Part shown: positions 9,826-18,769 of the stretch, in pieces
Numbering within the stretch: the stretch's first letter is position 1
How the letters are laid out: each line of letters starts with the position of its first letter
Source: Paraburkholderia aspalathi
GTDB lineage: Bacteria > Pseudomonadota > Gammaproteobacteria > Burkholderiales > Burkholderiaceae
Length of the DNA: 64,000 nt
Assembly (NCBI RefSeq): GCF_900116445.1
Contig: NZ_FPBH01000001.1
Span: 434,001-498,000 of the forward strand
Direction: 5' to 3'
Notes under the pieces: model-generated
What the model was told of the DNA's origin: nothing
Database searches by the model: none
Seen by the model: only the letters and a program-made list of their open reading frames with translations
Translations under genes and position numbers: made by a program

Positions 9826-11736
9826 ATGGCAGCATCACATTCCTCAGCTTCTCCCAGCACGGACTCCTCGACGGAGCACACGCAGCAGGCCGGTACGAGC
9901 GGCGCATCACCAGCCGCAGGCATGCAGCAGTTACTGGACGCCTGGATGAACGCATGGCGTTCGCTGGGCACGCCGCCTGGTGGCAGCGGCATACCTTTTC
10001 AGATGCCGCAGGTGCCCCAGATGCCGCCAATGGGCTTGCCGCAGATACCGTCGTTCCCCGGCATGCCTGATTTCAGCAAACTGGCTGCGGGATCCCTGCC
10101 GTCAATGCCTTCATTCGCCGGACTCAATGTCCCGAGCGCCGCGATTCCATCGGAGCGTTTGCAAAAGCTGCAAGCCGATTATTCGCGTGAGGCGATGGAG
10201 TTGATCCAGCAGGCGGCCACCTCCACGACGAAAGCCCCCGAACTCAAGGACCGCCGTTTCAGTTCCGACGCGTGGAGCGCGACGCCGGCCTATGCATTTA
10301 CCGCTGCGTGGTATCTGTTGAACGCGCGTTATCTGCAGGAAATGGTCGACGCACTCGAAACGGAACCGAAGATGCGCGAGCGCGTTCGGTTCGCGGTTCA
10401 GCAATGGACCGCAGCCGCATCGCCGAGCAACTTCTTCGCGTTGAATCCGGAAGCGCAAAAGACCTTGCTCGATAGCAAGGGCGAGAGCTTGCGCCAGGGC
10501 GTGATGAATCTGCTGGGCGATATGCAGCGCGGCAAGATTTCGCAAACGGACGAATCGCGTTTCGTGGTCGGCGAAAATCTCGCGAACACCGAAGGCTCAG
10601 TGGTGTTCGAGAACGACCTCATTCAGTTGATTCAGTACAAGCCGCGCACGGCCACCGTGCGTGAGCGACCGCTGCTGATCGTGCCGCCTTGCATCAACAA
10701 GTTCTACATTCTCGATCTGCAGCCGGAGAATTCGCTGGTCGCGCACGGACTCGATTCGGGTCATCAGGTGTTCCTGATTTCGTGGCGCAACGCGGACGCA
10801 TCGATCGCCGGCAAGACGTGGGATGACTACGTGAGCGAAGGCGTCCTCAAGGCGATCGAAACGGTCAGCAAGATCAGCGGCCGCGAGCAGATCAACACGC
10901 TGGGTTTCTGCGTGGGCGGCACCATGCTTGCCACGGCGCTGGCAGTAGCGGCCGCGCGCGGCGAACATCCCGCCGCGTCGATGACCCTGCTCACCGCGAT
11001 GCTGGATTTCTCGGACACGGGCGTGCTCGACGTATTCGTCGACGAGGCGCATGTGCAAATGCGCGAGCAGACCATCGGCGGCAAGAACGGCGGCAAGCCC
11101 GGCTTGATGCGCGGCATCGAATTCGCCAACACGTTCTCGTTCCTGCGGCCGAACGATCTGGTGTGGAACTACGTGGTTGACAATTACCTCAAGGGGCGCA
11201 CGCCAGTGCCGTTCGATCTGCTGTACTGGAACAGCGATTCGACGAGCCTGCCGGGCCCGATGTATGTCTGGTATCTGCGTAACACGTATCTCGAGAATCG
11301 TCTGCGCGAGCCGGGTGCGGTGACCACTTGCGGTGAGCCGGTCGACCTCTCGAAGATCGACGTGCCCACCTTCATCTACGGTTCACGCGAAGACCATATC
11401 GTGCCGTGGCAAACCGCCTATGCGTCGGTGCCGCTGCTCTCCGGACCGCTGAAGTTCGTGCTCGGCGCGTCGGGTCATATCGCTGGCGTGATCAATCCGC
11501 CGGCGAAGAAAAAGCGCAACTACTGGGCGCTGGAAGGCGACGTCAAGACGTTGCCGGAAAGCCCGGACGAATGGCTCGACCAGGCGACCGAAGTGCCCGG
11601 CAGTTGGTGGCCGGAATGGACCACGTGGCTCGATCAGTATGGTGGCAAGAAAGTGAAGCCGCGCGCCACGGCCGGCTCCGCCGAATTCCCGGTGATCGAG
11701 CCGGCGCCAGGGCGTTATGTGCGGCAACGGGAGTAG
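9826..11736 (+). CDS. phaC: Class I poly(3-hydroxyalkanoate) synthase PhaC
   Basis: PhaC polymerises (R)-3-hydroxyacyl-CoA into PHA on the granule surface. The lipase-like box GFCVGG carries the nucleophile C362; the other triad residues are D523 (SREDHIVPW) and H551 (GASGHIAGV). The 161 and 28 residue spacings match the known C319/D480/H508 of Cupriavidus necator. From ATG 9826 the product is 636 residues. The first 100 or so are a Ser/Ala/Pro/Met-rich low-complexity segment longer than usual. The frame stays open back to 9679, so a longer N-terminus is possible, but it has no better start signal. It heads the cluster phaC-phaA-phaB-phaR. Confidence 0.95.
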   Translation: MAASHSSASPSTDSSTEHTQQAGTSGASPAAGMQQLLDAWMNAWRSLGTPPGGSGIPFQMPQVPQMPPMGLPQIPSFPGMPDFSKLAAGSLPSMPSFAGLNVPSAAIPSERLQKLQADYSREAMELIQQAATSTTKAPELKDRRFSSDAWSATPAYAFTAAWYLLNARYLQEMVDALETEPKMRERVRFAVQQWTAAASPSNFFALNPEAQKTLLDSKGESLRQGVMNLLGDMQRGKISQTDESRFVVGENLANTEGSVVFENDLIQLIQYKPRTATVRERPLLIVPPCINKFYILDLQPENSLVAHGLDSGHQVFLISWRNADASIAGKTWDDYVSEGVLKAIETVSKISGREQINTLGFCVGGTMLATALAVAAARGEHPAASMTLLTAMLDFSDTGVLDVFVDEAHVQMREQTIGGKNGGKPGLMRGIEFANTFSFLRPNDLVWNYVVDNYLKGRTPVPFDLLYWNSDSTSLPGPMYVWYLRNTYLENRLREPGAVTTCGEPVDLSKIDVPTFIYGSREDHIVPWQTAYASVPLLSGPLKFVLGASGHIAGVINPPAKKKRNYWALEGDVKTLPESPDEWLDQATEVPGSWWPEWTTWLDQYGGKKVKPRATAGSAEFPVIEPAPGRYVRQRE

Positions 11737-11871
11737 GCTTCAGCGCGCCTGAGGGCGCGGTGGTGTGGCGGTATGAGTGCGCGTCCTGATAGACGCAAGG
11801 GCGCATTGGCAACAAGATTTTTAACTTGACGGGCAGCGGCGTATTTAGCCGATGTCCCGGAGGATATGGAA

Positions 11872-13053
11872 ATGACTGATGTTGTGATCGTATCGGCCGC
11901 CCGTACGGCAGTTGGCAAATTCGGTGGGTCGCTGGCGAAGATCGCTGCGCCCGAACTCGGCGCTACCGTGATTCGCGCCGTGCTCGAACGGTCTGGTCTG
12001 AAGCCTGAGCAGGTCAGCGAAGTCATTCTGGGGCAGGTGCTGACGGCAGGCTCGGGGCAGAACCCGGCACGTCAGTCACTGATCAAGGCGGGGCTGCCCA
12101 CGGCGGTGCCCGGCATGACGATCAACGTGGTGTGCGGCTCGGGCCTGAAGTCCGTGATGCTGGCGGCCAACGCGATCATCGCGGGTGATGCGGACATCGT
12201 GATCGCCGGTGGTCAGGAAAACATGAGCGCCGCGCCGCACGTGCTGCCGGGCTCGCGCGACGGTTTCCGCATGGGCGACGCCAAGCTGATCGACTCGATG
12301 ATCGTCGACGGCCTATGGGACGTCTATAACCAGTATCACATGGGCGTGACGGCAGAAAACGTCGCCAAGGAATACGGCATCACGCGCGAGCAGCAGGATG
12401 CGTTCGCGGCGCTGTCGCAGAACAAGGCGGAAGCCGCGCAGAAGTCGGGCCGTTTCAACGACGAAATCGTGCCGGTCGAAATTCCGCAACGCAAGGGTGA
12501 GCCGCTGCGTTTCGCAACCGACGAATTCGTACGTCACGGCGTGACGGCTGAATCGCTGGCGGGTCTGAAGCCGGCATTCTCGAAGGAAGGCTCGGTGACA
12601 GCGGCCAATGCGTCGGGTCTGAACGACGGCGCGGCGGCGGTGCTGGTGATGTCGGCGAAGAAGGCCGAGGCGCTCGGCCTCACGCCGCTCGCGCGCATCA
12701 AGGCGTACGCCACCTCGGGCCTGGATCCGAAGGTGATGGGCATGGGCCCGGTGCCGGCCTCGCGCCGTTGTCTCGAACGCGCGGGCTGGACGCCGGCCGA
12801 TCTGGACCTGATGGAAATCAACGAAGCGTTTGCCGCACAGGCGTGCGCCGTGAATCAGCAAATGGGCTGGGACACGTCGAAGATCAACGTGAACGGCGGC
12901 GCGATCGCGATCGGCCATCCGATCGGTGCGTCCGGCGCCCGGATTCTCGTCACGCTGATCCATGAAATGCAGAAGCGCGATGCGAAGAAGGGTCTGGCGT
13001 CGCTGTGTATCGGCGGCGGCATGGGCGTGGCGCTGGCGCTCGAACGCGCTTGA
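11872..13053 (+). CDS. phaA: Acetyl-CoA acetyltransferase (beta-ketothiolase) PhaA
   Basis: PhaA condenses two acetyl-CoA to acetoacetyl-CoA, the first step of PHB synthesis. It is a 393-residue thiolase with the catalytic residues C88 ([10 protein letters not shown]), H349 ([10 protein letters not shown]) and C379 ([10 protein letters not shown]), at the same positions as in C. necator PhaA. I chose ATG 11872 because GGAGG lies eight bases before it; ATG 11866 is only three bases from that motif. The gap from phaC is 135 bases. Confidence 0.95.
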   Translation: MTDVVIVSAARTAVGKFGGSLAKIAAPELGATVIRAVLERSGLKPEQVSEVILGQVLTAGSGQNPARQSLIKAGLPTAVPGMTINVVCGSGLKSVMLAANAIIAGDADIVIAGGQENMSAAPHVLPGSRDGFRMGDAKLIDSMIVDGLWDVYNQYHMGVTAENVAKEYGITREQQDAFAALSQNKAEAAQKSGRFNDEIVPVEIPQRKGEPLRFATDEFVRHGVTAESLAGLKPAFSKEGSVTAANASGLNDGAAAVLVMSAKKAEALGLTPLARIKAYATSGLDPKVMGMGPVPASRRCLERAGWTPADLDLMEINEAFAAQACAVNQQMGWDTSKINVNGGAIAIGHPIGASGARILVTLIHEMQKRDAKKGLASLCIGGGMGVALALERA

Positions 13054-13286
13054 TAGGCCTCGCTCTCGTTTTGGGGTCCCAAACTCGGGCCCTCAGGATG
13101 GCTCAAGCAGGCTCAGACAGGTTTTAGCAGGCGGTAAGCAGGGTTGCCGCGCGCCACATTGCAGCAGGTAGCGCGCGGTGAGCAATGGCCTCGTCGGCCG
13201 GTCGCCCGGCGGCAGCGGAGATGAAGCACAGGCGAGGGAAGAGGTAGCCGGTCGGCACCTCGAAAACGAAAAACGGAGTGTAGTTT

Positions 13287-14027
13287 ATGACACAGCGAAT
13301 TGCGTACGTAACGGGCGGGATGGGTGGCATCGGCACAAGCATTTGCCAGCGTCTGCACAAAGAGGGCTTCAAGGTGGTCGCCGGCTGTGGCCCGAACTCG
13401 CCGCGCCGCGTGAAGTGGCTCGAAGAGCAGAAGGCACTCGGCTACGATTTCATTGCGTCCGAAGGCAATGTCGGCGATTGGGAATCGACCAAGGCGGCGT
13501 TCGACAAGGTCAAGGCCGAAGTCGGCGAGATCGACGTGCTGGTGAACAATGCCGGCATCACGCGCGACGTCGTGTTCCGCAAGATGACGCACGAAGACTG
13601 GACGGCGGTGATCGACACCAACCTGACCAGCCTCTTCAACGTCACGAAGCAGGTGATCGACGGGATGGTCGAGCGCGGCTTCGGGCGGGTCATCAACATT
13701 TCGTCGGTGAACGGCCAGAAGGGGCAGTTCGGCCAGACCAACTACTCGACCGCGAAGGCCGGTATTCACGGCTTCACGATGTCGCTGGCGCAGGAAGTGG
13801 CCACCAAGGGCGTGACGGTCAACACCGTGTCGCCGGGCTACATCGGCACCGATATGGTCAAGTCGATCCGCCCGGATGTGCTGGAAAAGATCGTTGCGAC
13901 GATCCCGGTGCGCCGTCTCGGTCAGCCGCAGGAAATCGGCTCGATCGTGGCATGGCTCGCCTCGGACGAATCGGGTTTCTCCACGGGCGCGGATTTTTCG
14001 CTGAACGGTGGTTTGCATATGGGCTGA
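13287..14027 (+). CDS. phaB: Acetoacetyl-CoA reductase PhaB (NADPH-dependent SDR)
   Basis: PhaB reduces acetoacetyl-CoA to (R)-3-hydroxybutyryl-CoA, the monomer for PhaC. The 246-residue product is a classical short-chain dehydrogenase: cofactor motif TGGMGGIG near the N-terminus, NNAG (VNNAGITRD), and the catalytic S140, Y153 and K157 (NYSTAKAG). The start ATG 13287 has GGAG about nine bases upstream. The 233-base gap from phaA contains no obvious gene or strong terminator. Confidence 0.95.
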   Translation: MTQRIAYVTGGMGGIGTSICQRLHKEGFKVVAGCGPNSPRRVKWLEEQKALGYDFIASEGNVGDWESTKAAFDKVKAEVGEIDVLVNNAGITRDVVFRKMTHEDWTAVIDTNLTSLFNVTKQVIDGMVERGFGRVINISSVNGQKGQFGQTNYSTAKAGIHGFTMSLAQEVATKGVTVNTVSPGYIGTDMVKSIRPDVLEKIVATIPVRRLGQPQEIGSIVAWLASDESGFSTGADFSLNGGLHMG

Positions 14028-14160
14028 GTCACCGGCGCGCCGCTCACAAGGCAGCGCGCTTCGACTCGGATGGTTCCGGCGGCGTCCCGGTTGCACAATT
14101 GCCCGATTGTGCGCCGGCATGACGCCGTTTCCGCGCTCAACTCGCGCTCAAAGGCGTTAC

Positions 14161-14778
14161 ATGACCACTACTACAAAGAAAACAGCCGAACGACTGATCA
14201 AGAAGTATCCGAATCGCCGGCTCTACGATACCGAGACAAGCACGTACATCACGCTGACGGATGTTAAGCAGCTCGTGCTGGATCAGGAGGATTTCAAGGT
14301 CATCGATGCGAAGAGCAACGAGGATCTGACGCGCGCCATCCTGTTGCAGATCATTCTCGAAGAGGAGAGCGGCGGCCTGCCGATGTTCTCGTCTTCGATG
14401 CTGTCGCAGATCATCCGTTTCTACGGCCATGCTATGCAGGGCATGATGGGCACGTATCTGGAGAAGAACATCCAGGCCTTCATCGACATTCAGGCGAAGC
14501 TCGCCGACCAGTCGAAGAATCTGTACGAAGGCAAGGCGATGAACCCCGAAGTCTGGTCGCAATTCATGAACATGCAGGCGCCCATGATGCAGGGCATGAT
14601 GACCAGTTACATCGAACAGTCGAAGAACATGTTCGTGCAGATGCAGGAGCAGATGCAGAACCAGGCGAAATCGATGTTCGCTACCTTCCCGTTCACGCCA
14701 GGTGGACCGGTGAATGCGGCAGGCGGACCGGCCACGCCGGCTACGCCGCAAACCAATCCGGAGCCGGAGAAGAAGTAA
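14161..14778 (+). CDS. phaR: PHA synthesis regulator PhaR
   Basis: PhaR is a DNA-binding repressor that also binds PHA granules and controls phasin genes. The N-terminal PHB/PHA accumulation regulator domain is clear: LIKKYPNRRLYDTETSTYIT followed by LTDVKQLVLDQEDFKVIDAK. The two Met/Gln-rich C-terminal repeats (FYGHAMQGMMGTYLEKN, MQAPMMQGMMTSYIEQS) are typical. The product is 205 residues. ATG 14161 was chosen because the conserved domain begins right after it; the frame is open further upstream without similarity. It closes the pha cluster. Confidence 0.94.
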   Translation: MTTTTKKTAERLIKKYPNRRLYDTETSTYITLTDVKQLVLDQEDFKVIDAKSNEDLTRAILLQIILEEESGGLPMFSSSMLSQIIRFYGHAMQGMMGTYLEKNIQAFIDIQAKLADQSKNLYEGKAMNPEVWSQFMNMQAPMMQGMMTSYIEQSKNMFVQMQEQMQNQAKSMFATFPFTPGGPVNAAGGPATPATPQTNPEPEKK

Positions 14779-14914
14779 CGGCGCGACGCCGACGCGGCGA
14801 CTGGGTCTTTACGCGTCGGCCCCATGGCCAAACAACGGTGCAGGAGTGGTGTGCCCGTCGCTCGATGAGGCGGCGGGTGGGCCACGGCGGCCTGCGTGCC
14901 GGGCGCAAGCGGAC

Positions 14915-15128
14915 GGGCGCGGTACAATTACGGGTTGCGTGCGCTGGTGCTGTTGCAGGGTGTGGTCTTCGTGATCTTTTTGATCCCGTTACCCCTCAGG
15001 CCGCGGCGCAGCATCCCATTTGTCGCCGTCGCCACCGCTGTATCCCAGCCCCACCTATGTCACAGACCCGTTTCCCTACCATCCCCACGCTTTCGATTCC
15101 GAAGGCCGGATTTGTCAGCTTTGGCTGA
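14915..15128 (+). pseudogene. Remnant duplicate of the rimO promoter/leader and first codons
   Basis: This stretch aligns with 16211-16414, the region that leads into rimO. Both have GGCGCGGTACAAT, then GGGTTGCGTGCGC, then CATTTGTCGCC(G/A)TCG, then the start codon. In this copy ATG 15057 opens 23 codons that read MSQTRFPTIPTLSIPKAGFV and end at TGA 15126. The real rimO begins [20 protein letters not shown] and continues. The copy stops just where rimO encodes its first cluster cysteine. Together the two copies flank dusC as imperfect direct repeats about 1286 bases apart. I infer duplication linked to the arrival of dusC. Confidence 0.75.
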
Positions 15129-15167
15129 CCGTACGATTCGCAGAAGCAGCTTAGGCGTCGTTCCCAC

Positions 15168-16226
15168 ATGAGCCAGCTGTTTCTTGCGCCCATGGAGGGG
15201 CTTGCGGACTACGTATTGCGCGACGTGCTGACCAGCACGGGAGGATTCGACGGGTGTGTCTCCGAATTCGTCCGGGTGACGGGTTCGGTGCTTCCCGAAC
15301 GTGTCTACGAGCGGGATACACCCGAAGTCCTCCACGGAGGCTGCACACCCGGCGGCACGCCGATGGTGATCCAACTTCTTGGCAGCGATCCTGAATGGAT
15401 GGCGCTGAATGCGGCCCAAGCGGCCAGTTTGTCGCCGCATGGACTCGATCTGAACTTCGGCTGTCCAGCCAAAGTCGTCAACCGGCACGGTGGCGGCGCG
15501 ATGCTGCTCGCGCATCCTGAACAACTGAACCGGATTGTTTCGTCCGTTCGCGCCGCGGTGCCTGCCGGCATCGCCGTGACCGCAAAAATGCGGCTCGGCG
15601 TGTCCGATACGTCGCTTGCGATCGACTGCGCCACGGCGCTGGCGGAAGGCGGCGCGGCCTCGCTCGTCGTGCATGCCAGAACGCGCGACCACGGCTACCG
15701 GCCGCCGGCCCACTGGGAGTGGATCGCGCGTATCGACGACGCCGTGGACGTGCCGGTCACCGCCAATGGAGAAGTCTGGACGGTTGCCGACTGGGAACGG
15801 TGCCAGGCGGTCAGCGGCTGCGCGGATGTAATGATCGGGCGGGGCGCCGTGTCGGATCCTTTCCTGGCTTTGCGCATACGCGGACTGATGGAGCAGACGG
15901 CTTCCGGCGAGGAATGGCCGGCTGTACTGGGTTTACTCGCCGACTACCTGAGAAAATTGCAAGCCCGCGTCGCGGCCCGCCATGAGCACGGACGCGTCAA
16001 AATGTGGCTCAGCTATCTGAAGCGGACGTGGCCGCAGGCTGCCGAGCTGCATGCGGCCATCCGGCGCCTGCATGATTCGCGCGATATTCTTGACGTGATC
16101 GAGCGCGTTCAGGCACTCAATGGCTTGATCCCGTTGCCGGCGCATCAATACGCGGCCCATGGCCTCGCCGATCCGGCAACGCCCCGCTACGTGGCCGACT
16201 GCACGGTCGCCGGCGCGGTACAATAA
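15168..16226 (+). CDS. dusC: tRNA-dihydrouridine synthase, DusC-like
   Basis: This FMN enzyme reduces uridine to dihydrouridine in tRNA; DusC of E. coli acts on U16. The 352-residue product starts with the family motif LFLAPMEGLADYVLRDV, has the catalytic C99 in LNFGCPAKVVNRHGGGA (DusC of E. coli uses C98), and an FMN/phosphate site near VTANGEVWT and DVMIGRGAVSDPF. The DusC subgroup rather than DusA/B is inferred from length and the N-terminal motif. The last codons GTA CAA TAA coincide with the TACAAT box of the downstream copy of the rimO leader. Confidence 0.88.
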   Translation: MSQLFLAPMEGLADYVLRDVLTSTGGFDGCVSEFVRVTGSVLPERVYERDTPEVLHGGCTPGGTPMVIQLLGSDPEWMALNAAQAASLSPHGLDLNFGCPAKVVNRHGGGAMLLAHPEQLNRIVSSVRAAVPAGIAVTAKMRLGVSDTSLAIDCATALAEGGAASLVVHARTRDHGYRPPAHWEWIARIDDAVDVPVTANGEVWTVADWERCQAVSGCADVMIGRGAVSDPFLALRIRGLMEQTASGEEWPAVLGLLADYLRKLQARVAARHEHGRVKMWLSYLKRTWPQAAELHAAIRRLHDSRDILDVIERVQALNGLIPLPAHQYAAHGLADPATPRYVADCTVAGAVQ

Positions 16227-16342
16227 AGGGTTGCGTGCGCGGGACGCTGTCCGGGCCGTGGTCTGACTGACCATTGGCCCTTGGCCTTGCCGCACCGTCC
16301 CCATTTGTCGCCATCGTCACCGCTATACGCCGGACCCATCCT
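16219..16342 (+). promoter_or_regulatory. rimO leader with TACAAT box overlapping the dusC stop
   Basis: TACAAT (16219-16224) overlaps the last codons of dusC and is followed by 118 bases of leader before the rimO ATG at 16343. The same box and leader are conserved in the duplicate at 14923-15056. The conservation suggests this is the ancestral rimO promoter. No clear -35 hexamer stands 17 bases upstream of either copy, so the promoter assignment is tentative. Confidence 0.35.
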
Positions 16343-17734
16343 ATGTCGCAGACCATTTCCCCCGCCGTGCCGACCCCTTCGACTCCGAAGGTCGGTTTCG
16401 TCAGCCTCGGCTGTCCTAAAGCGCTTGTCGATTCCGAGCAGATCATCACGCAGCTGCGCGCCGAGGGCTACGAGATCTCCGGCACGTACGACGGCGCGGA
16501 CCTCGTCGTCGTCAACACGTGCGGCTTCATCGACGAAGCGGTGCAGGAAAGCCTCGACGCGATCGGCGAAGCGCTCAGCGAAAACGGCAAGGTGATCGTC
16601 ACGGGCTGTCTCGGCGCCAAGCAGAGCGCGAGCGGCTCGAATCTGATCGAAGAAGTGCATCCGAAGGTGCTGGCCGTGACCGGTCCGCACGCGCTGGGCG
16701 AAGTGATGCAGGCGGTGCACAATCATCTGCCGAAGCCGCACGATCCGTTCATCGATCTGGTGCCGGCTGCCGGCGTGAAGCTCACGCCGCGTCACTACGC
16801 CTATCTCAAGATTTCCGAAGGCTGCAACCACCGCTGCACGTTCTGCATCATCCCGTCGATGCGCGGCGACCTCGTGTCGCGCCCGGTCGCCGACGTGATG
16901 CTCGAGGCGGAGAACCTCTTCAAATCCGGCGTGAAAGAACTGCTCGTGATTTCGCAGGACACGAGCGCATACGGCGTCGACGTGAAATACCGCACCGGCT
17001 TCTGGAACGGCAAGCCGATCAAGACGCGCATGACCGATCTGGTCGGCGCGCTCGGCGAACTCGCGGCGCAATACGGCGCATGGGTCCGTTTGCATTACGT
17101 GTATCCGTATCCGAGCGTCGACGAAGTCATTCCGATGATGGCCGAAGGTCCGTTCAAAGGCCACGTGCTGCCGTATCTGGATGTGCCGTTCCAGCACGCG
17201 CATCCGGAAGTGTTGAAGCGCATGAAGCGTCCGGCCAACGCCGAGAAAGTGATGGAACGCGTGAAGGCGTGGCGCGAAATGTGCCCCGATCTGACGATCC
17301 GCAGCACCTTCATCGCCGGCTTCCCGGGCGAGACTGAAGAGCAATTCCAGACGCTGCTCGATTTTATTCGCGAGGCGGAGCTGGATCGGGTCGGCTGCTT
17401 TGCTTATTCGCCGGTCGAAGGCGCGAGCGCCAACGAACTCGACGGTGCGTTGCCCGACGAAGTGCGTGAAGAACGCCGCGCGCGTTTCATGGAAGTGGCC
17501 GAAGAAGTGTCGGCCAAACGGATTGCGAAGAAGGTTGGCAAGACGCTGAAAGTACTCGTCGACGAGATCAATGCCGACGGCGGCATCGGCCGTACCGCGG
17601 CGGATGCGCCCGAGATCGACGGCGTCGTGTACATCGCACCGGCCACCAAGGCGTCCAAGCGTTATAAGGTCGGCGATTTTGTCTCGGTAAAGATCACCGG
17701 CGCCGACGGTCACGATCTGTGGGGCGAGGTCTAA
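16343..17734 (+). CDS. rimO: Ribosomal protein uS12 (S12) methylthiotransferase RimO
   Basis: RimO is a radical-SAM enzyme that adds a methylthio group to an Asp of ribosomal protein uS12. The N-terminal cluster cysteines are C24 (SLGCPKA), C60 (NTCGF) and C89 (VTGCLG). The radical-SAM CxxxCxxC is C161, C165 and C168 ([17 protein letters not shown]). The C-terminal TRAM domain ends the 463-residue product. ATG 16343 is chosen from the conserved beginning; an upstream in-frame extension has no support. A 3-base gap separates it from the next gene. Confidence 0.95.
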   Translation: MSQTISPAVPTPSTPKVGFVSLGCPKALVDSEQIITQLRAEGYEISGTYDGADLVVVNTCGFIDEAVQESLDAIGEALSENGKVIVTGCLGAKQSASGSNLIEEVHPKVLAVTGPHALGEVMQAVHNHLPKPHDPFIDLVPAAGVKLTPRHYAYLKISEGCNHRCTFCIIPSMRGDLVSRPVADVMLEAENLFKSGVKELLVISQDTSAYGVDVKYRTGFWNGKPIKTRMTDLVGALGELAAQYGAWVRLHYVYPYPSVDEVIPMMAEGPFKGHVLPYLDVPFQHAHPEVLKRMKRPANAEKVMERVKAWREMCPDLTIRSTFIAGFPGETEEQFQTLLDFIREAELDRVGCFAYSPVEGASANELDGALPDEVREERRARFMEVAEEVSAKRIAKKVGKTLKVLVDEINADGGIGRTAADAPEIDGVVYIAPATKASKRYKVGDFVSVKITGADGHDLWGEV

Positions 17735-17737
17735 GCA

Positions 17738-18694
17738 ATGACGGTGAGCACCGCCGGCACGCCGGCAACCCGGCCTCCGCGTCCGGAGATCCTCGCGCTC
17801 GGCGAGGCGATGATCGAGTTCAACCAGTCCGCTAAAGATCAGCCGAACTATCTGCAAGGCTTCGGCGGCGATACGTCGAACTTCTGTATCGCGGCAGCAA
17901 GGCAGGGCGCGAAGACGGGTTTTGTGTCGGCCGTGGGCAGCGACCATTTCGGGCGTCTGCTGATCGATCTGTGGGAACGCGAACAGGTTGAGACGTCGCT
18001 CGTGCGCGTCGATCCGCACGCGCCCACCGGCGTCTATTTCGTCTCGCACGGTCCCGCAGGTCACGCGTTCGACTATCTGCGCGCGGGGTCGGCCGCGAGC
18101 CGCTACGCGCCGCACGATTTGCCGCTCGATGCGATCGCCGCGGCCAAAGTCATCCACCTGTCCGGCATCAGTCTCGCGATCAGCGTAAGCGCCTGCGACG
18201 CCGCGTTGGCGGCGATCGAACATGCGCGCGCGAACGGCGTACGCGTGAGTTTCGACACCAATCTGCGTTTGAAGCTGTGGCCGCTCGCAAGAGCGCGCGC
18301 GGTGATGCTCGAAGCCATTCGTGGCACCGACATTTGTCTGCCGAGCTGGGACGACGTAACCGAGCTCACCGGCTTGACCGGCCGTGACGAGATCGTCGAC
18401 TTTCTGCTGTCGCACGGTCCGCGTGTCGTGGCGCTCAAGCTCGGCAAGGAAGGTTCGTACATCGCCACGCCGGATGAGCGGCGCGTCGTGCCGGGCCACG
18501 TCGTCAACGCGGTCGATGCGACTGGCGCGGGGGATTGCTTCGGCGGCGCATTCATCGCGCGCATCGTCGCGGGTGACGATCCTTTTCAGGCGGCGCGTTA
18601 TGCGAACGTCGCCGCGGCACTGTCCACGCAAGGTTACGGCGCGGTCGCGCCGATCCCTTCGCGCGCGACGGTCGAACACATCCTGGCCGGCTGA
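17738..18694 (+). CDS. kdgK: PfkB-family carbohydrate kinase, probably 2-keto-3-deoxygluconate kinase
   Basis: This is a 318-residue ribokinase-fold sugar kinase. The N-terminal part reads LALGEAMIEF, then GFGGDTSNFCIAAARQGAK for sugar binding. The C-terminal PfkB signature NAVDATGAGDCFGGAF carries the catalytic Asp. The overall pattern resembles KdgK, which phosphorylates 2-dehydro-3-deoxygluconate in the Entner-Doudoroff branch, but the substrate cannot be fixed from sequence alone. It starts three bases after rimO and is probably co-transcribed with it; no functional link is evident. Confidence 0.75.
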   Translation: MTVSTAGTPATRPPRPEILALGEAMIEFNQSAKDQPNYLQGFGGDTSNFCIAAARQGAKTGFVSAVGSDHFGRLLIDLWEREQVETSLVRVDPHAPTGVYFVSHGPAGHAFDYLRAGSAASRYAPHDLPLDAIAAAKVIHLSGISLAISVSACDAALAAIEHARANGVRVSFDTNLRLKLWPLARARAVMLEAIRGTDICLPSWDDVTELTGLTGRDEIVDFLLSHGPRVVALKLGKEGSYIATPDERRVVPGHVVNAVDATGAGDCFGGAFIARIVAGDDPFQAARYANVAAALSTQGYGAVAPIPSRATVEHILAG

Positions 18695-18769
18695 CAGTAA
18701 CGCGCTCCGAGGCGCGCGCCGCAGCCTGCCAGGACATGATTATCTTGAGACACTAAACAGGAGCGAGCG

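Noticed and set aside
14838..15128. 96-codon open frame upstream of dusC as a gene
   Set aside because: The only recognisable part is the rimO remnant at its end; the rest has no coding features.
16187..18679. 830-codon minus-strand open frame opposite rimO and the sugar kinase
   Set aside because: It crosses two well-supported genes; the His/Arg/Asp-rich composition is typical of antisense frames in GC-rich DNA.
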